A stretch of 64,000 bases of DNA, taken from Sphaerulina vaccinii. Lineage: Eukaryota > Ascomycota > Dothideomycetes > Mycosphaerellales > Mycosphaerellaceae. Positions 22,763 to 32,424 of the stretch are shown piece by piece. Below the pieces are notes generated by a model, which saw only the letters and a program-made list of their open reading frames with translations, did not search any database and was not told where the DNA came from. Position numbers and translations under genes: made by a program. The stretch covers positions 1,178,001 to 1,242,000 of the forward strand of contig JAKUDP010000012.1 in the NCBI GenBank assembly GCA_022570795.1. Reading direction: 5' to 3'. The stretch's first letter is position 1; each line of letters opens with the position of its first letter.

Positions 22763-25221
22763 TCAGACTCCTTCATACACGACCACTTCAACTCCCGCAT
22801 CTTCGCTACAACACCATATTTCACGATCACCTTGGGCGATGGTTACGACCCCACCAGATCCATCGTCACAGGCACGTCTGCCTTTATCACCTGGTCCGTA
22901 GAGGTATACTTGTGCCACGCGCCCAACAGAATTGTTTGTCCTTAGCCTGCCACCAGCAGCCATACACAATGGCGTGTCAGCGCGCACCCACATCGCCATG
23001 CTATCGATGGGAGGTGTCGGTATGTCGAGCCACTTTCCTCGGCTGTGGATGAAGTGTTCGCCTGTCCAGAAGTCGAACCATGAGTCTTCTGGGAAGTATA
23101 CCGGCATAGTCTTGCCAGTCTCCTTGCGGGACTTAAGACAAGGAGCTACCATAATGGAGGGTCCGAGCATGTATTGTGTCTCGATATGTCTCACATTTCT
23201 ATCATGCGGCCAGTGAAGGATGAGATGTCGAATAAGCGGCATGCAGATTCGCAGCCTTGTCTGCTGTGCCCAATAATGTACGGTAGCAGTCTATATCGTA
23301 GTTCGGCGAATTTACGGAATACCTCAGTGGCCGTTTCGCCAAACGTCCAAGGTTCTCTCGCATTTGTGTCGCCAGAACCGTGCAAGCGTGCGTGACTCAC
23401 TCCAAGCAAACCCAGTTGCGTCCATCGTATGTAGAGCTCTGGATCTGGTCTGCCTGCGAAGCCACCAATATCATGGCTGAAGAATGTGAAGCCGCTGAGA
23501 CCGATGGAGAGAGTTGCTCGAAGCGATCCTTGTAACCCAGGCCATGAAGATTGGCTGTCGCCGCCCCAGTGTACAGAGTATCGCTGGCTGCCAGCAGTAC
23601 CACTTCTCGCCCATAGGGCAATGTCTGTGGATACGCTCCGTACCGCGGCCGAGACCGCGGCGTTATAGACTAGACTGTACAGATTCTGGAAATGACTGCC
23701 TTTCGTGTTCATGTAGTGCGCTGTTGGAGGTATGCAGTCCCCGAAATCGGTTTTGATTGCACTTACTCCTTGGCGGATCAGTGCTGCAATCTTATCAGAA
23801 TACCAGGACCGAGCTTTCGGATTAGACAAGTCAATGATGGCATCGTCAATCTTCCAGCCATAGCAACCTTCTGGGTAAGTGAAGACTTCATCATGTGCTG
23901 CAGTACCAGGAGGCCCATCACGAGCGAAGTGACCACCTTCAACGCCCTCCAAGAACAAGGTATTATCATTCCGGCGTGGGACGTAAGGATATTGCCAGAG
24001 AGAGACATGTATCCCGTCTTTCTTGAGACTTGCGATCTTGTTTTCGTGGTCACCAAAATCCGTATTGCCGAACTTGAGATCGCAGTTCCAGTCTTCTGCG
24101 AACCACGATGTGTCCAGGTGAACCACATCAGCAGGTATTCCATAGCTGGCACATTGCTCCAAAATCTCATCGACTTGAGTCCAGCTTTGATAGGAGTTCC
24201 TGCTTAGCCAAAGGCCAAATGTCCATACTGGAGGCATCATTGGAGTGCCTGTCAGGTGTTGCGTATAGCGTTGGATGATCTCTGCTGGTGTGTTCCCTGC
24301 GATGATGAAGTAGTCGAGAATGGCATCCTCAATCGAAAAGCTCAGCGTACTCGCTTCTCGGACTCCAATGTCAAACTCTGTCCTTGCAGATGAGTTGATA
24401 AAACAAGCGTATCCGCTTGTACTCCAGAAGAACGGAACATTGATGTATGACCTGGGGTTGCTGCTACCGATAACATCATGATTGACAAAGTCGACAGGGC
24501 GGCCTATTCGTGATACGGCGTCGAATCGTTCTCCTAGTCCGTAGATGTTCTCATCCGGGCTCAAAGTAAATGCTTCGAAGCATCCACAGCGTTCTCCGAA
24601 GCGTGCGACTGAGCACGTAATTGCATCGGCGGTGAATTTATCTGGGAGCCGCTGTTGCCAGAATGGCTTAACATCAGCACGGCGTGTGGCTGAGAGGTGA
24701 AATGGACTTTTCTGGATGTTAAGCCGGATCGTATGAGTCTGGAGTATCACCTCACTGTCCGTCGAGGTAACGTCCACCTGTATCTATCGCGGTCTGTGTA
24801 ATAGCATACGGAAACCCTCAGGCGGAAAGGCAGGATCGTCGCTGTAAGTCCTCAGCACTTCGAGATCATCTGAGAACTTGACCCGGAAGATGTCGTCTGT
24901 ATGGAACGATATGTCGAAGTGCATCGAGCCAGGCTTTCCGGTCCTGATGAATTGATGCATAACGGTATCGTGAGTCTGCGCTGTCTTGTTGACGAACTCG
25001 ATAGTCTCCACCTGCATCGCCAAGCTTCTCGAATTCATGCACGTCTGTTCTAGAAGTATTGCAGGTCGAGCGAACGGTATCATTTCGCCTTCGCGGAAGA
25101 AGTTTGGGCCGGCATCGCGCTGAGTCTTAGCTGTGATTGCGTTTGGGCCTTTAGTCAATTCCAGCGCCTGTTGCGCGAAGAAGTCTTCTTCAGACGTCCC
25201 TGAGAAGGGGAATTCGGACAT
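22763..25221 (-). pseudogene. GH31 alpha-xylosidase (YicI type), interrupted by a stop and a frameshift
   Basis: Would remove alpha-xylose from xyloglucan oligosaccharides. Reading the minus strand from ATG 25221, the first 145 residues end at an in-frame TAG (24786-24784). The same frame continues four codons later and runs for 528 residues. Family motifs: MPPVWTFGLWLSR, HLDTSWF, the nucleophile block IKTDFGDCIPP as in alpha-xylosidases, acid/base WARSGTAGSQRY, and GFTFFSHDIGGF. Near 23240 the frame shifts by one missing base, and the C-terminal beta domain (LGPSIMVAPC, YFPEDSWFDFWTGE) continues in another frame to 22763. No standard intron removes the stop or the shift. The gene faces the alpha-galactosidase tail to tail, about 95 bp apart. 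No signal peptide is seen. Confidence 0.78.
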
Positions 25222-25880
25222 GGCTGCTTTGAGACTTGCAATGATGTCTCGAGCGTTGTGAGCTTGGTCTATGGATGCTGTGCTGGAAGCACTCCTTATA
25301 TCGCATGCACCATCGGCATCGCTTCCTCGAACTGTGGTTAAATGCGATCTGATTCGGCTAAGATCACCTTGAGCATCTTTGAAGGGCCTGGGTGTTGTTA
25401 TGACAATCTTTGCCAGTCGCGAGAACGAGCATCATCACTTATCAGTACGCTTGGTTATCCTCTGAGACCACGATCATAGTGGAACAGCATGGCTGATCAC
25501 GGCCGCACGAACGGCGCTCAAGTCGGTCATCCCTGGTCAATGAACATCAGGCTCCTCGAGTGGCGAGGATGTTGCTTGCAGCCATCTCACGTAACTTGGA
25601 TACTGCAGTGCCATTTCAAGACCAGACTGGATACCGCTTGTGTCATCTTGAGAGAATATAGTAGGATGCCACCGAGGAGGATGGTGCTGATGGTCGATGT
25701 TGGTGTCGTGATAATGGAAGAGCAACGCGTGACAAGAACGAAGACGCGTTTCAAATGCCAAGCCCGCTAATAAATCTCCGTCACCTCAGCTCCTTCCTTC
25801 CTCTCTCTCCCACTTGTTTGTGCCATCACACTTCATCGACTCTACATGACTCATCATCGGCACGCCATGTATAGTCGGGA
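25222..25880. other. divergent intergenic region, no gene seen
   Basis: Separates the alpha-xylosidase from the lysidine synthetase, both reading outward. A CT-rich tract near 25790-25830 is promoter-like. Confidence 0.4.
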
Positions 25881-27751
25881 ATGCACTATAGCGCTCGTCT
25901 TCTCAGCGCCAGCGCACATCCAATCTCCAATCTCCGGCGCCATGTCTACAAGAGCCTCGAGTATCAGCTCAATGGTGCGCCGGAAGGCCGCCTGGGTACG
26001 TGGAACCTCCCATGCCAGGGTGGATGAAGCTGACTGGATTCACAGGCCTCGCGATCAGCGGCGGCGTAGATTCGATGGCACTTGCTAGCATCTGCAGTGG
26101 CTTCACGCAACAAAGTACGAGGTATCAGGATCAGAAACCGTTCTCCGGTTTCATTGTCGATCATGGTCTGCGACCCGAGAGCAAAGACGAGGCCTTGAAA
26201 GTTTCTGAAGAGCTACGGCGCTTGGGCATCGAGTCTGAGATACTTGGTTTGGACTGGAGCTCGTATGGAGATCCTAAGTATCTGACGAACTTCGAAACCA
26301 TTGCTCGTCGGCTACGATATCAAGCCATTGGCAGAGCGTGCTTCCAGCAACGCATCTCGACTGTCCTCGTGGCCCATCATGCAGACGATCTTGCAGAGAC
26401 AGTGCTCTCTAGGATCGTTGCTCGGTACCTGGGCGAGGGATTACAAGGCGTCAAGTCTAACACACCTATTCCGGAGTGTGAAGGTATATATGGTGTAGGC
26501 GGGAGCGGTCTGCTTCGCCAAACCAACACCTGGAACCATGTTGTAGGAAAGCAGTGCCGAGAGAAGCGCAAACCTGGTTCGATGACAATTGCAAGTGGTG
26601 GCGTTTACCTGGGACGGCCATTGTTACCCTTTGCGAAGGCTCAACTGGTGGAAGTCTGTCAGGAAGATGGCATGCAGTGGTTTGAGGACAGCACAAACGC
26701 GGACAAGACGCTCACAGTCCGCAATACTATTCGCCACTTGCAACAAGATGACAGCCTTCCCACAGCACTGCGACGTCCGCGTTTGATGGAAGTGGCGAAG
26801 ACCATCCATGAGAAGCATAAACTATACCAGCGACGAGTGCAGGAGATCTACGATAGTATGACTATTGAGCTCAATACAAGCACGAGCAAGGTCGTGTTCA
26901 GTCTGCCCAAGAACATCGACTTTCGCATGACCGCCAACAGCCAACCATACAATGTCAAGGCTATCCTTGCCAGGAAGCTGCTCATGCTTGTGTCGCCTTT
27001 GCAGAACATATCGCTGCAGGATCTTGATCCTGTAATTGAGGCAATCTTTGCAGAAAGATCTCCGGAGCCGTCTAGAACACAAATTCAAGGTGTGGTCATC
27101 CAGAAGAGTCCTCTTCCAAATGACATGGAGCGCAGCAGCTTCACCATCAGTCAGCAAGTTCCGCTCCGATCATCTCTCAAGTCCACGAACTTCAGTCCAC
27201 TCAAAGCATCAAAGGAAGCCTCTCTAGACAAGAAACATCACTGGACCAACTGGATCCTCTGGAACAACCGCTACTGGATCCGTGTCGGCTGCCTATCATC
27301 TGACCATACAGATCCTGGACATCTCCGCTTCTTCGTCAAGTTCCTTACACCAGCGACAATACACGCAATACGATCAAGCATTCCTTCGACCGAGCCAGCA
27401 GTCCACCGCTCGCTCAACGGCGCCCTGCATCTCGCTAGTGATTCGAAGTGGTCACAGCCTGTTATCACAATGAAGATCGATGACGGAAAGAGCTCAACTA
27501 TGGAAGTCAATCAGTCTGAAGAGGCAATCGCTTTGCCTGCGCTTGGTTGGACGAAGGGCGCCGGAGCTGTGAAAAGGCTGGGACTGGTATGGCAAATCAG
27601 GTACAAGGCTATTGACTTTGGCACTGGCAAGTCGCATAAGCTGATCGAGCCAGTGGCTCGACGAAAGCCTACTGGATCTCGAGCAAGAGCTATAGAGCAG
27701 CAAGCGAGGCGGATGGCGAAGATCGATGAGGCTTGGTCCAAGGGAGAATAA
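25881..27751 (+). CDS. tRNA(Ile)-lysidine synthetase, probably mitochondrial
   Basis: Adds lysine to C34 of tRNA-Ile2 so that it decodes AUA. Exons are 25881-25995 and 26046-27751, giving 606 residues. The 50-nt intron (GTACGT...CACAG) splits the Gly codon just before the ATP-pyrophosphatase loop and yields RLGLAISGGVDSMALASI. Further family blocks are DHGLRPES, LVAHHADDLAETVLSRI, RPLLPFAKAQLVE and WFEDSTNADKTLTVRNTIR. The first 25 residues contain Ser, Ala and Arg and no acidic residue, like a mitochondrial targeting signal; in fungi this enzyme normally serves organelle tRNA, so the location is inference. The C-terminal 250 residues are longer and less conserved than in bacteria. Confidence 0.88.
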
Positions 27752-27878
27752 TGGAGGTCGTGACCTCTGTGTGGTCAACATCGACCTCGAATGGGCCAGA
27801 GTCCGAGAGACTGACGGATTTAAGGCCAGGACAACGGAGCCTCGTGGCATTGTGGTACCTCGGAACATAATACACTTG

Positions 27879-27967
27879 CCACGTGGATGCTCATGCTGGG
27901 AAGGAAAGGCTATACCACGTGGAAAAATTTTGCACTCACAATAAGTGCTGGAAATGCTACATCTGCA
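27879..27967 (+). promoter_or_regulatory. repeated promoter module 1 (two CCACGTGGA plus CATCTGCA)
   Basis: CCACGTGGA occurs at 27879 and 27915 (36 bp apart), then CATCTGCA at 27960, 45 bp after the second copy. It lies 120-210 bp before the first small paralogue (ATG 28086). A TATATTT sequence follows closely. The CACGTG core is a class of site bound by bHLH factors; which factor acts here is unknown. Confidence 0.75.
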
Positions 27968-28085
27968 GATATATTTCTACACATCCCATCGAGACCAGTC
28001 TCGACAACACGCAGCGTGGACAACAATCAACCCACTTACCTCAATCACAACACAACGGCACATCACCACAAAAACCGAAGAAGAT

Positions 28086-28346
28086 ATGCGCTACATCGTG
28101 TCGAAAGGAGTCGGACTCTTGCTAGGTCTAGCAGGCACATCGGGCCTCTACTTCTATCGTCGCACACACAACAGAATCCACAACGAATTGTATCCGGCCT
28201 TACGATCGGCGGATAGTCTTATCCAACAATCCCAACGCACTGAGACTGAGACTGAGCGCGCTGAGGCATCGAACCTAACTGACCACGTGGATTTTGGTAG
28301 CAAGAGAAAAGTCAAAAACCACGTGGACCAGCGGTGCAGTCAATGA
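28086..28346 (+). CDS. small membrane-anchored paralogue 1 (86 aa), apparently truncated
   Basis: Intronless frame from ATG 28086. Residues 8-22 form a short hydrophobic stretch (GVGLLLGLAGTSGLYFY) followed by basic residues, the pattern shared by the four neighbouring genes (consensus LGxxGxSGxLYxYRR). The block LYPALRSADSL recalls YPALRSLSRLD in the next paralogue. The distal charged helix of the other copies is missing. Instead the last 25 codons run through the promoter module of the next gene, where each CCACGTGGA encodes part of DHVD or NHVD. This looks like a copy cut short by tandem duplication. Function unknown. Confidence 0.6.
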   Translation: MRYIVSKGVGLLLGLAGTSGLYFYRRTHNRIHNELYPALRSADSLIQQSQRTETETERAEASNLTDHVDFGSKRKVKNHVDQRCSQ

Positions 28347-28371
28347 AAAGCTCTTCAGCACAACATCTGCA
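28283..28371 (+). promoter_or_regulatory. repeated promoter module 2 (two CCACGTGGA plus CATCTGCA)
   Basis: CCACGTGGA at 28283 and 28319 (36 bp apart) and CATCTGCA at 28364 (45 bp after the second), the same spacings as in module 1. It precedes paralogue 2 (ATG 28444) by 73-161 bp and overlaps the end of paralogue 1. Confidence 0.75.
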
Positions 28372-28443
28372 GGGACATCTCACTCTCATACGACTACAAC
28401 ACAACATAGCTCAAGGAAGGCAGGAATCTTGCGCTTAGAAATC

Positions 28444-29046
28444 ATGTTGAGAGGTATGTCACATCTCCTGCTTCGCCATTTTACTACGCTCACGAGTTGC
28501 TCTTGATGATCTCCACGACGCCTATCTGCCACCAGAGAACAACATCAGATGAATGTCGTCGACTAACAACCACTATTTCCAGGACTCGGTCTCGTGCTAC
28601 CCGTGGTAGTCGGCGCAGGTGCCTCAAGCCTCTACTCAAGCTACATGTATCGCGACTTATACAAGGAGCAATCCGCGGCCTCGCAAGCTGCGGAAGCTCA
28701 TCTCGAACGGAGAGAGTATCCGGCCCTACGATCCCTGAGTCGGTTAGACTTGATTTGGCGTAATGAAAATATGGAGAACGAATTGCTTGCTACGAAAACA
28801 GAGGCAGCTATGTGGCAGATGTTCTTGTTGCGGGCTAGGATACGGGAGATGGCGGACAGTCCTATATATTCCGACAATGATAGGGAGAAGGCCAAGAAAG
28901 ATGCCGAGAAAGCAAAGGTAAGTAAGCTCAGCAGCATAATCTTCTTTAAACGTATGGCTCACGATGTTGTCTAGGTACGATACGAGGAGAGCCAGAGAGC
29001 CTATGGAGCACTCGCGGCTCGCGTTCTCAAGAATGGCCGAAAATGA
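28444..29046 (+). CDS. small membrane-anchored paralogue 2 (138 aa)
   Basis: Exons are 28444-28453, 28583-28917 and 28975-29046. The first exon codes only three residues plus one base, a layout shared with paralogue 4. A hydrophobic N-terminus (LGLVLPVVVGAGASSLYSSY) is followed by a long charged, probably helical region with the block DREKAKKDAEKAKVRYEESQ. That block lines up with DREEAKMEYEKARVRYDEVV of paralogue 3, so the two are clear duplicates. The last intron falls exactly at K|VRYE. Membrane anchoring with a soluble coiled-coil tail is inferred from composition. I do not recognise the family. Confidence 0.7.
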
Positions 29047-29240
29047 TAGCTCGCTTGGGTCAGACCTTCGTACTCAGACTGAGCTGAATAGAAAGCGCGC
29101 TTCTGAGGCAGAAAAGGAGATGTAACTTGAAACGAGACTTGGTCAGTGCTACATTTGGTATATACACCTGCTCTTTTCCAACGATTTTAACGGAATGAGA
29201 GTTGCTGCACTATATTTAATGAGGCAAAGGACTCCACTTA

Positions 29241-29293
29241 CCACGTGGACGCTTATAGCGAGTGAAAAGGCAAAAGACAGGCTACCATTTGCA
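29241..29293 (+). promoter_or_regulatory. repeated promoter module 3 (CCACGTGGA plus CATTTGCA)
   Basis: CCACGTGGA at 29241 and CATTTGCA at 29286, again 45 bp apart. A TATAAATA box follows at 29343-29350. The start codon of paralogue 3 is at 29555, leaving a long CA-rich leader. No second CCACGTGGA lies 36 bp upstream here. Confidence 0.7.
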
Positions 29294-29554
29294 CGAGCGT
29301 ATGTCCTCACTTTTCAGTGCTGAAATTTTCACCTCGGAAATGTATAAATATCAACATCCGCTTCAACTTCTTTCGTGGTCCTTCAACAACAACATCAACC
29401 ATCAACAACATCAGCTCGCAACAACAGCAAACTCAACATCAGCAACATCAGACCTTTCCGCAGGCCAAGCCACAGCCACGCTACCAAAGTGTCGCACCCC
29501 CTACTCAAGATCTTGTCACACTACAACAGAGACACTGGCTGCAACATCATCAAC

Positions 29555-29986
29555 ATGCTGAAAGAAATCATCCTCAGCCTAGGCCTCACCGGCGCATCAG
29601 GAGCTCTACTATATCGCCGTGCCCTCAACAAGATCTCGCGTCCAACTCTACGACATGTAACGGGAGTACAATTTACCAATCAGAATATGACTCTGGAGCA
29701 GGAACTCCTACATCGAGAACGAGAGGCAAGTCTGTATGAAATGCTCCACAAGGGCGACTGGCAGAGGCGAGTAGCAGAGAATCCTAGTCTCTCTGAGCAG
29801 GATCGGGAGGAAGCGAAGATGGAGTACGAGAAAGCACGGGTGCGCTATGATGAGGTCGTGGAGCGTACTCAGGCTCAACTGGTCAAGGATAAAGTGTCGG
29901 CTTGGGAGAGGGACCGTGGGAGGTCGAAAGGAGAAGTTCACGAGCTGAGTAAGAAGCGGGCCGCTGATGTAGGGAAGGACGAATGA
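29555..29986 (+). CDS. small membrane-anchored paralogue 3 (143 aa)
   Basis: Intronless, starting at the only in-frame ATG after the leader. The N-terminus (IILSLGLTGASGALLYRRAL) is a short hydrophobic segment ending in basic residues. The rest is highly charged and helical, with LEQELLHREREASLYEMLHK and DREEAKMEYEKARVRYDEVV aligning to paralogue 2, and a Lys/Glu-rich tail. The loss of both introns present in paralogue 2 suggests duplication through an RNA copy or separate intron loss. Function unknown. Confidence 0.7.
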   Translation: MLKEIILSLGLTGASGALLYRRALNKISRPTLRHVTGVQFTNQNMTLEQELLHREREASLYEMLHKGDWQRRVAENPSLSEQDREEAKMEYEKARVRYDEVVERTQAQLVKDKVSAWERDRGRSKGEVHELSKKRAADVGKDE

Positions 29987-30096
29987 AGCGTGGTCACTGC
30001 TGGGTTACATGTATATCTATGGTACATTCGAAAGCAGCGAAATGATACTGGGGTTAAGGATACCTGGACGTCCATGGTAGAAAAGGAAAAGCTCGT

Positions 30097-30151
30097 CCAC
30101 GTGGAAGGAGAAGTCTATATCGCATAATACCTTACAAGTGCGACATCTGAG
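30097..30151 (+). promoter_or_regulatory. repeated promoter module 4 (CCACGTGGA plus CATCTGAG)
   Basis: CCACGTGGA at 30097 and CATCTGAG at 30144, 47 bp apart. It lies 91 bp before the start of paralogue 4. A weak match (ATACCTGGA, 6 of 9 bases) sits 37 bp upstream, where modules 1 and 2 have their second copy. Confidence 0.65.
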
Positions 30152-30187
30152 AAGATCTCTTTCTCTAAACATCTCAACACTCACATC

Positions 30188-30739
30188 ATGATGAAAGGTA
30201 CATCTCATCTATCTCTCCCGCCTGCGTAGCAAATTTCGCGCGATCTATCAACGGAAAGATTTCGTGCAGTTAGATCAGTGTGACGCTTGGTTTCTTTACA
30301 TCGACTGATCGTACTACAGTAGGAACAGCTCTACTCCTAGGTCTTGGCAGCGCCTCAGCCTACGGTCTCTACGTACAGTCTATGAATCAAGATATACAGG
30401 AGAGAAAACGGCAGACTCGCGCGAATCTTGCCAGGCATTACGAGAACATGGATGGCAAGATGCGATCACTCAGTCGACAGTTTGCCCTTGAAGTGCTGGC
30501 GCATAAGCGTAAGGCGCTAGAGCTCGGGATTGGAGAGAAGAAGGCCGCCGAGAAGGAAGTGGAAGAAGCACAGGTAAGTGCTCTTGATCTCGGTATCGAG
30601 GAGAGTGGCGTAGCTCACTTCGCGACAGGAGAAGCTCGTGGCTGCTGAGAAGTCCTGGGAGGAGTTTCGTGCTGAGACTAAGGAAGTCTATGACCAGCTG
30701 CGTAGGGAGAAAGCTGCTGAGGTGGAGAAGGATAGCTGA
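30188..30739 (+). CDS. small membrane-anchored paralogue 4 (124 aa)
   Basis: Exons are 30188-30197, 30320-30573 and 30629-30739. As in paralogue 2, exon 1 codes three residues plus one base and the final intron lies in the charged helix. The N-terminus (VGTALLLGLGSASAYGLYVQ) is hydrophobic. The remainder is a strongly charged helix rich in Lys, Glu, Arg and Ala without Pro, likely a coiled coil. Sequence identity to the other copies is low beyond the N-terminus, but gene structure, promoter and position tie it to the array. Function unknown. Confidence 0.68.
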
Positions 30740-31207
30740 CTTGAAAGGAAGTCTGGTCGCTCCTTCCTTCCGGCTTTTGCTGTCGACAGAGCAGCTGTGC
30801 AGACTGGTGGCACAGTGATTTCGCGTGGAGATGTCTGCGCATGAGCATTCCAGGGAGCGAACATAGGTTGAGTCCTTGGTCAACATCTTGGTAGTATTGC
30901 CTGGCTGAAAAGGCAGCTGAAGTAGTATGGACGTTGGGACAGCAAGTGAAGTGTAGACAAAGCCCGCAGCTTGGTTATGGCGCACATAAGCTTCTGGTGT
31001 CAGGTACCTGCCCGATATAGCATCAACAAGAACACAGACACATGTTGAATCGAACTGACCCTGCATGTGTTCAACGTCGTAGTCGTTGCTCAAAGAGAAC
31101 ACCGCACGCGTGCGCGTCGTGTAAGCGTGTCGTAGACCTCGCCGCCCAACGGGAAAATTCGTTCTTTCACATGCGGTCCCAACGGACCTACGAATGAATC
31201 CGAGCTT
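30740..31207. other. intergenic, no gene seen
   Basis: Only short frames without coding character. Confidence 0.4.
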
Positions 31208-31423
31208 CACAGTGGGTCCAGCTGAACCTGATACACCCTCAACCTGGTGAAATCAGCTGCAGCACAACGACCAAGCCACCTTCCTGCTTCAAACTTGTCA
31301 GATAGGAAGCAAACAGCCTCACGTACTCGACCGTCAATTTTGAGCTTGTCGCGATCGATATCAGAACTGTTGCGCGCGTTGAAGCAACTTGAGGGTGTAT
31401 CAGGTTTAGCTGGACCCACTGTG
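31208..31423. mobile_element. 216-bp inverted-repeat element, MITE-like
   Basis: Terminal inverted repeats of 35 bp, 31208-31242 and 31389-31423, match with a single mismatch and start CACAGTGGGTCCAGCT. The 146-bp centre codes nothing. Both sides are flanked by CTT, a possible 3-bp target duplication. Small non-autonomous DNA transposons have this form; no transposase is in the window. A stable hairpin transcript would be an alternative use. Confidence 0.6.
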
Positions 31424-32424
31424 CTTGGTAATGCCAGATGACTGTTTGAAGATTTGGTTATGTGCTCAGGTTGAACGTGACTGCCATGGTTCCTGAAGAG
31501 ATAGTGGTGTGGTATTCATATGTAGAACAAAGATCGAATGCGAGATCGACATGCAGCGTAGCACAAGAGCGGGACAGGTTCTTTGTGCATTTTGTGGAAT
31601 GTCTGAATCAAGGTAGCCGGTTGGAGCGAAGTGATCCGATTTTTGACCGCGAGAAGATCACAGCGATCGTCAGTGGGGCGAGAAGCTCAAAGTCAATCTG
31701 TCTGTTCACGACGAGGCGAGGCGAGGGAAAACACTTTGTGAACAGCCTTTCCAACCTGCCATATCACCGACATTCGCTGCTCTACTCACGCGCCATAAGC
31801 TGACAGACTTCTCATCAGCAAGCCACCGACGGCAGCTCCATTACTCAGCACGAAGCAGCTGTTTCCAGAGCTCTTGGATTCACTTTTTGGCGGGACGTTT
31901 CGAGTGTTGCGCTCATCATCTTCTGCCAGCTAGAGTCATACGCAAAAGTCAGCTTCAGCCCTTTCACCCGCCAGACGCCTCGGCTCTTGCTGCGAAAGAG
32001 AGACCATACAGCCTCCTTCTGGCGTGCAGGCGAAGAACACGACTAGACGATCTCCTCGCAAGGTTGTCCTCGCGCGCAACACACTACATCTCACCGCCAT
32101 TGGCAGAGCAAGCCTGCGCCGAAACCGGGGAATTGCCAGCTTGCAGAAACGTCAGAGACGTCAGTCAGAGTCTATACTCCCACGCGAAGAGTTCGGATCA
32201 TCCGGCAGTCACCAAGACAAGCAGTACTGCAGCGAAGACACACGCGCGATCCAGTAGGAGTGTAGGTAGTCTCCTGCGGGCACAGTCATCGCGGGGCTAT
32301 ACCAGTCCTATAGGCGTGCGCAGTGCTGCATATTGTATATTGTACTGGACACATACAGCAGCAGCTGCAGCCTGAGAAACACAACCTCAGACAACCTTAT
32401 CCGACGCCCGACACTGGCCCAGCC
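31424..32424. other. promoter and leader of the Hal4-type kinase
   Basis: About 1 kb with only non-conserved frames. A 162-codon frame at 31887-32375 has biased Ser/Arg/Ala composition and no homology I can recognise. Confidence 0.4.

Noticed and set aside
31887..32375. 162-codon plus-strand frame before the kinase
   Set aside because: Ser/Arg/Ala-biased without motif or splice support; most likely kinase promoter and leader.
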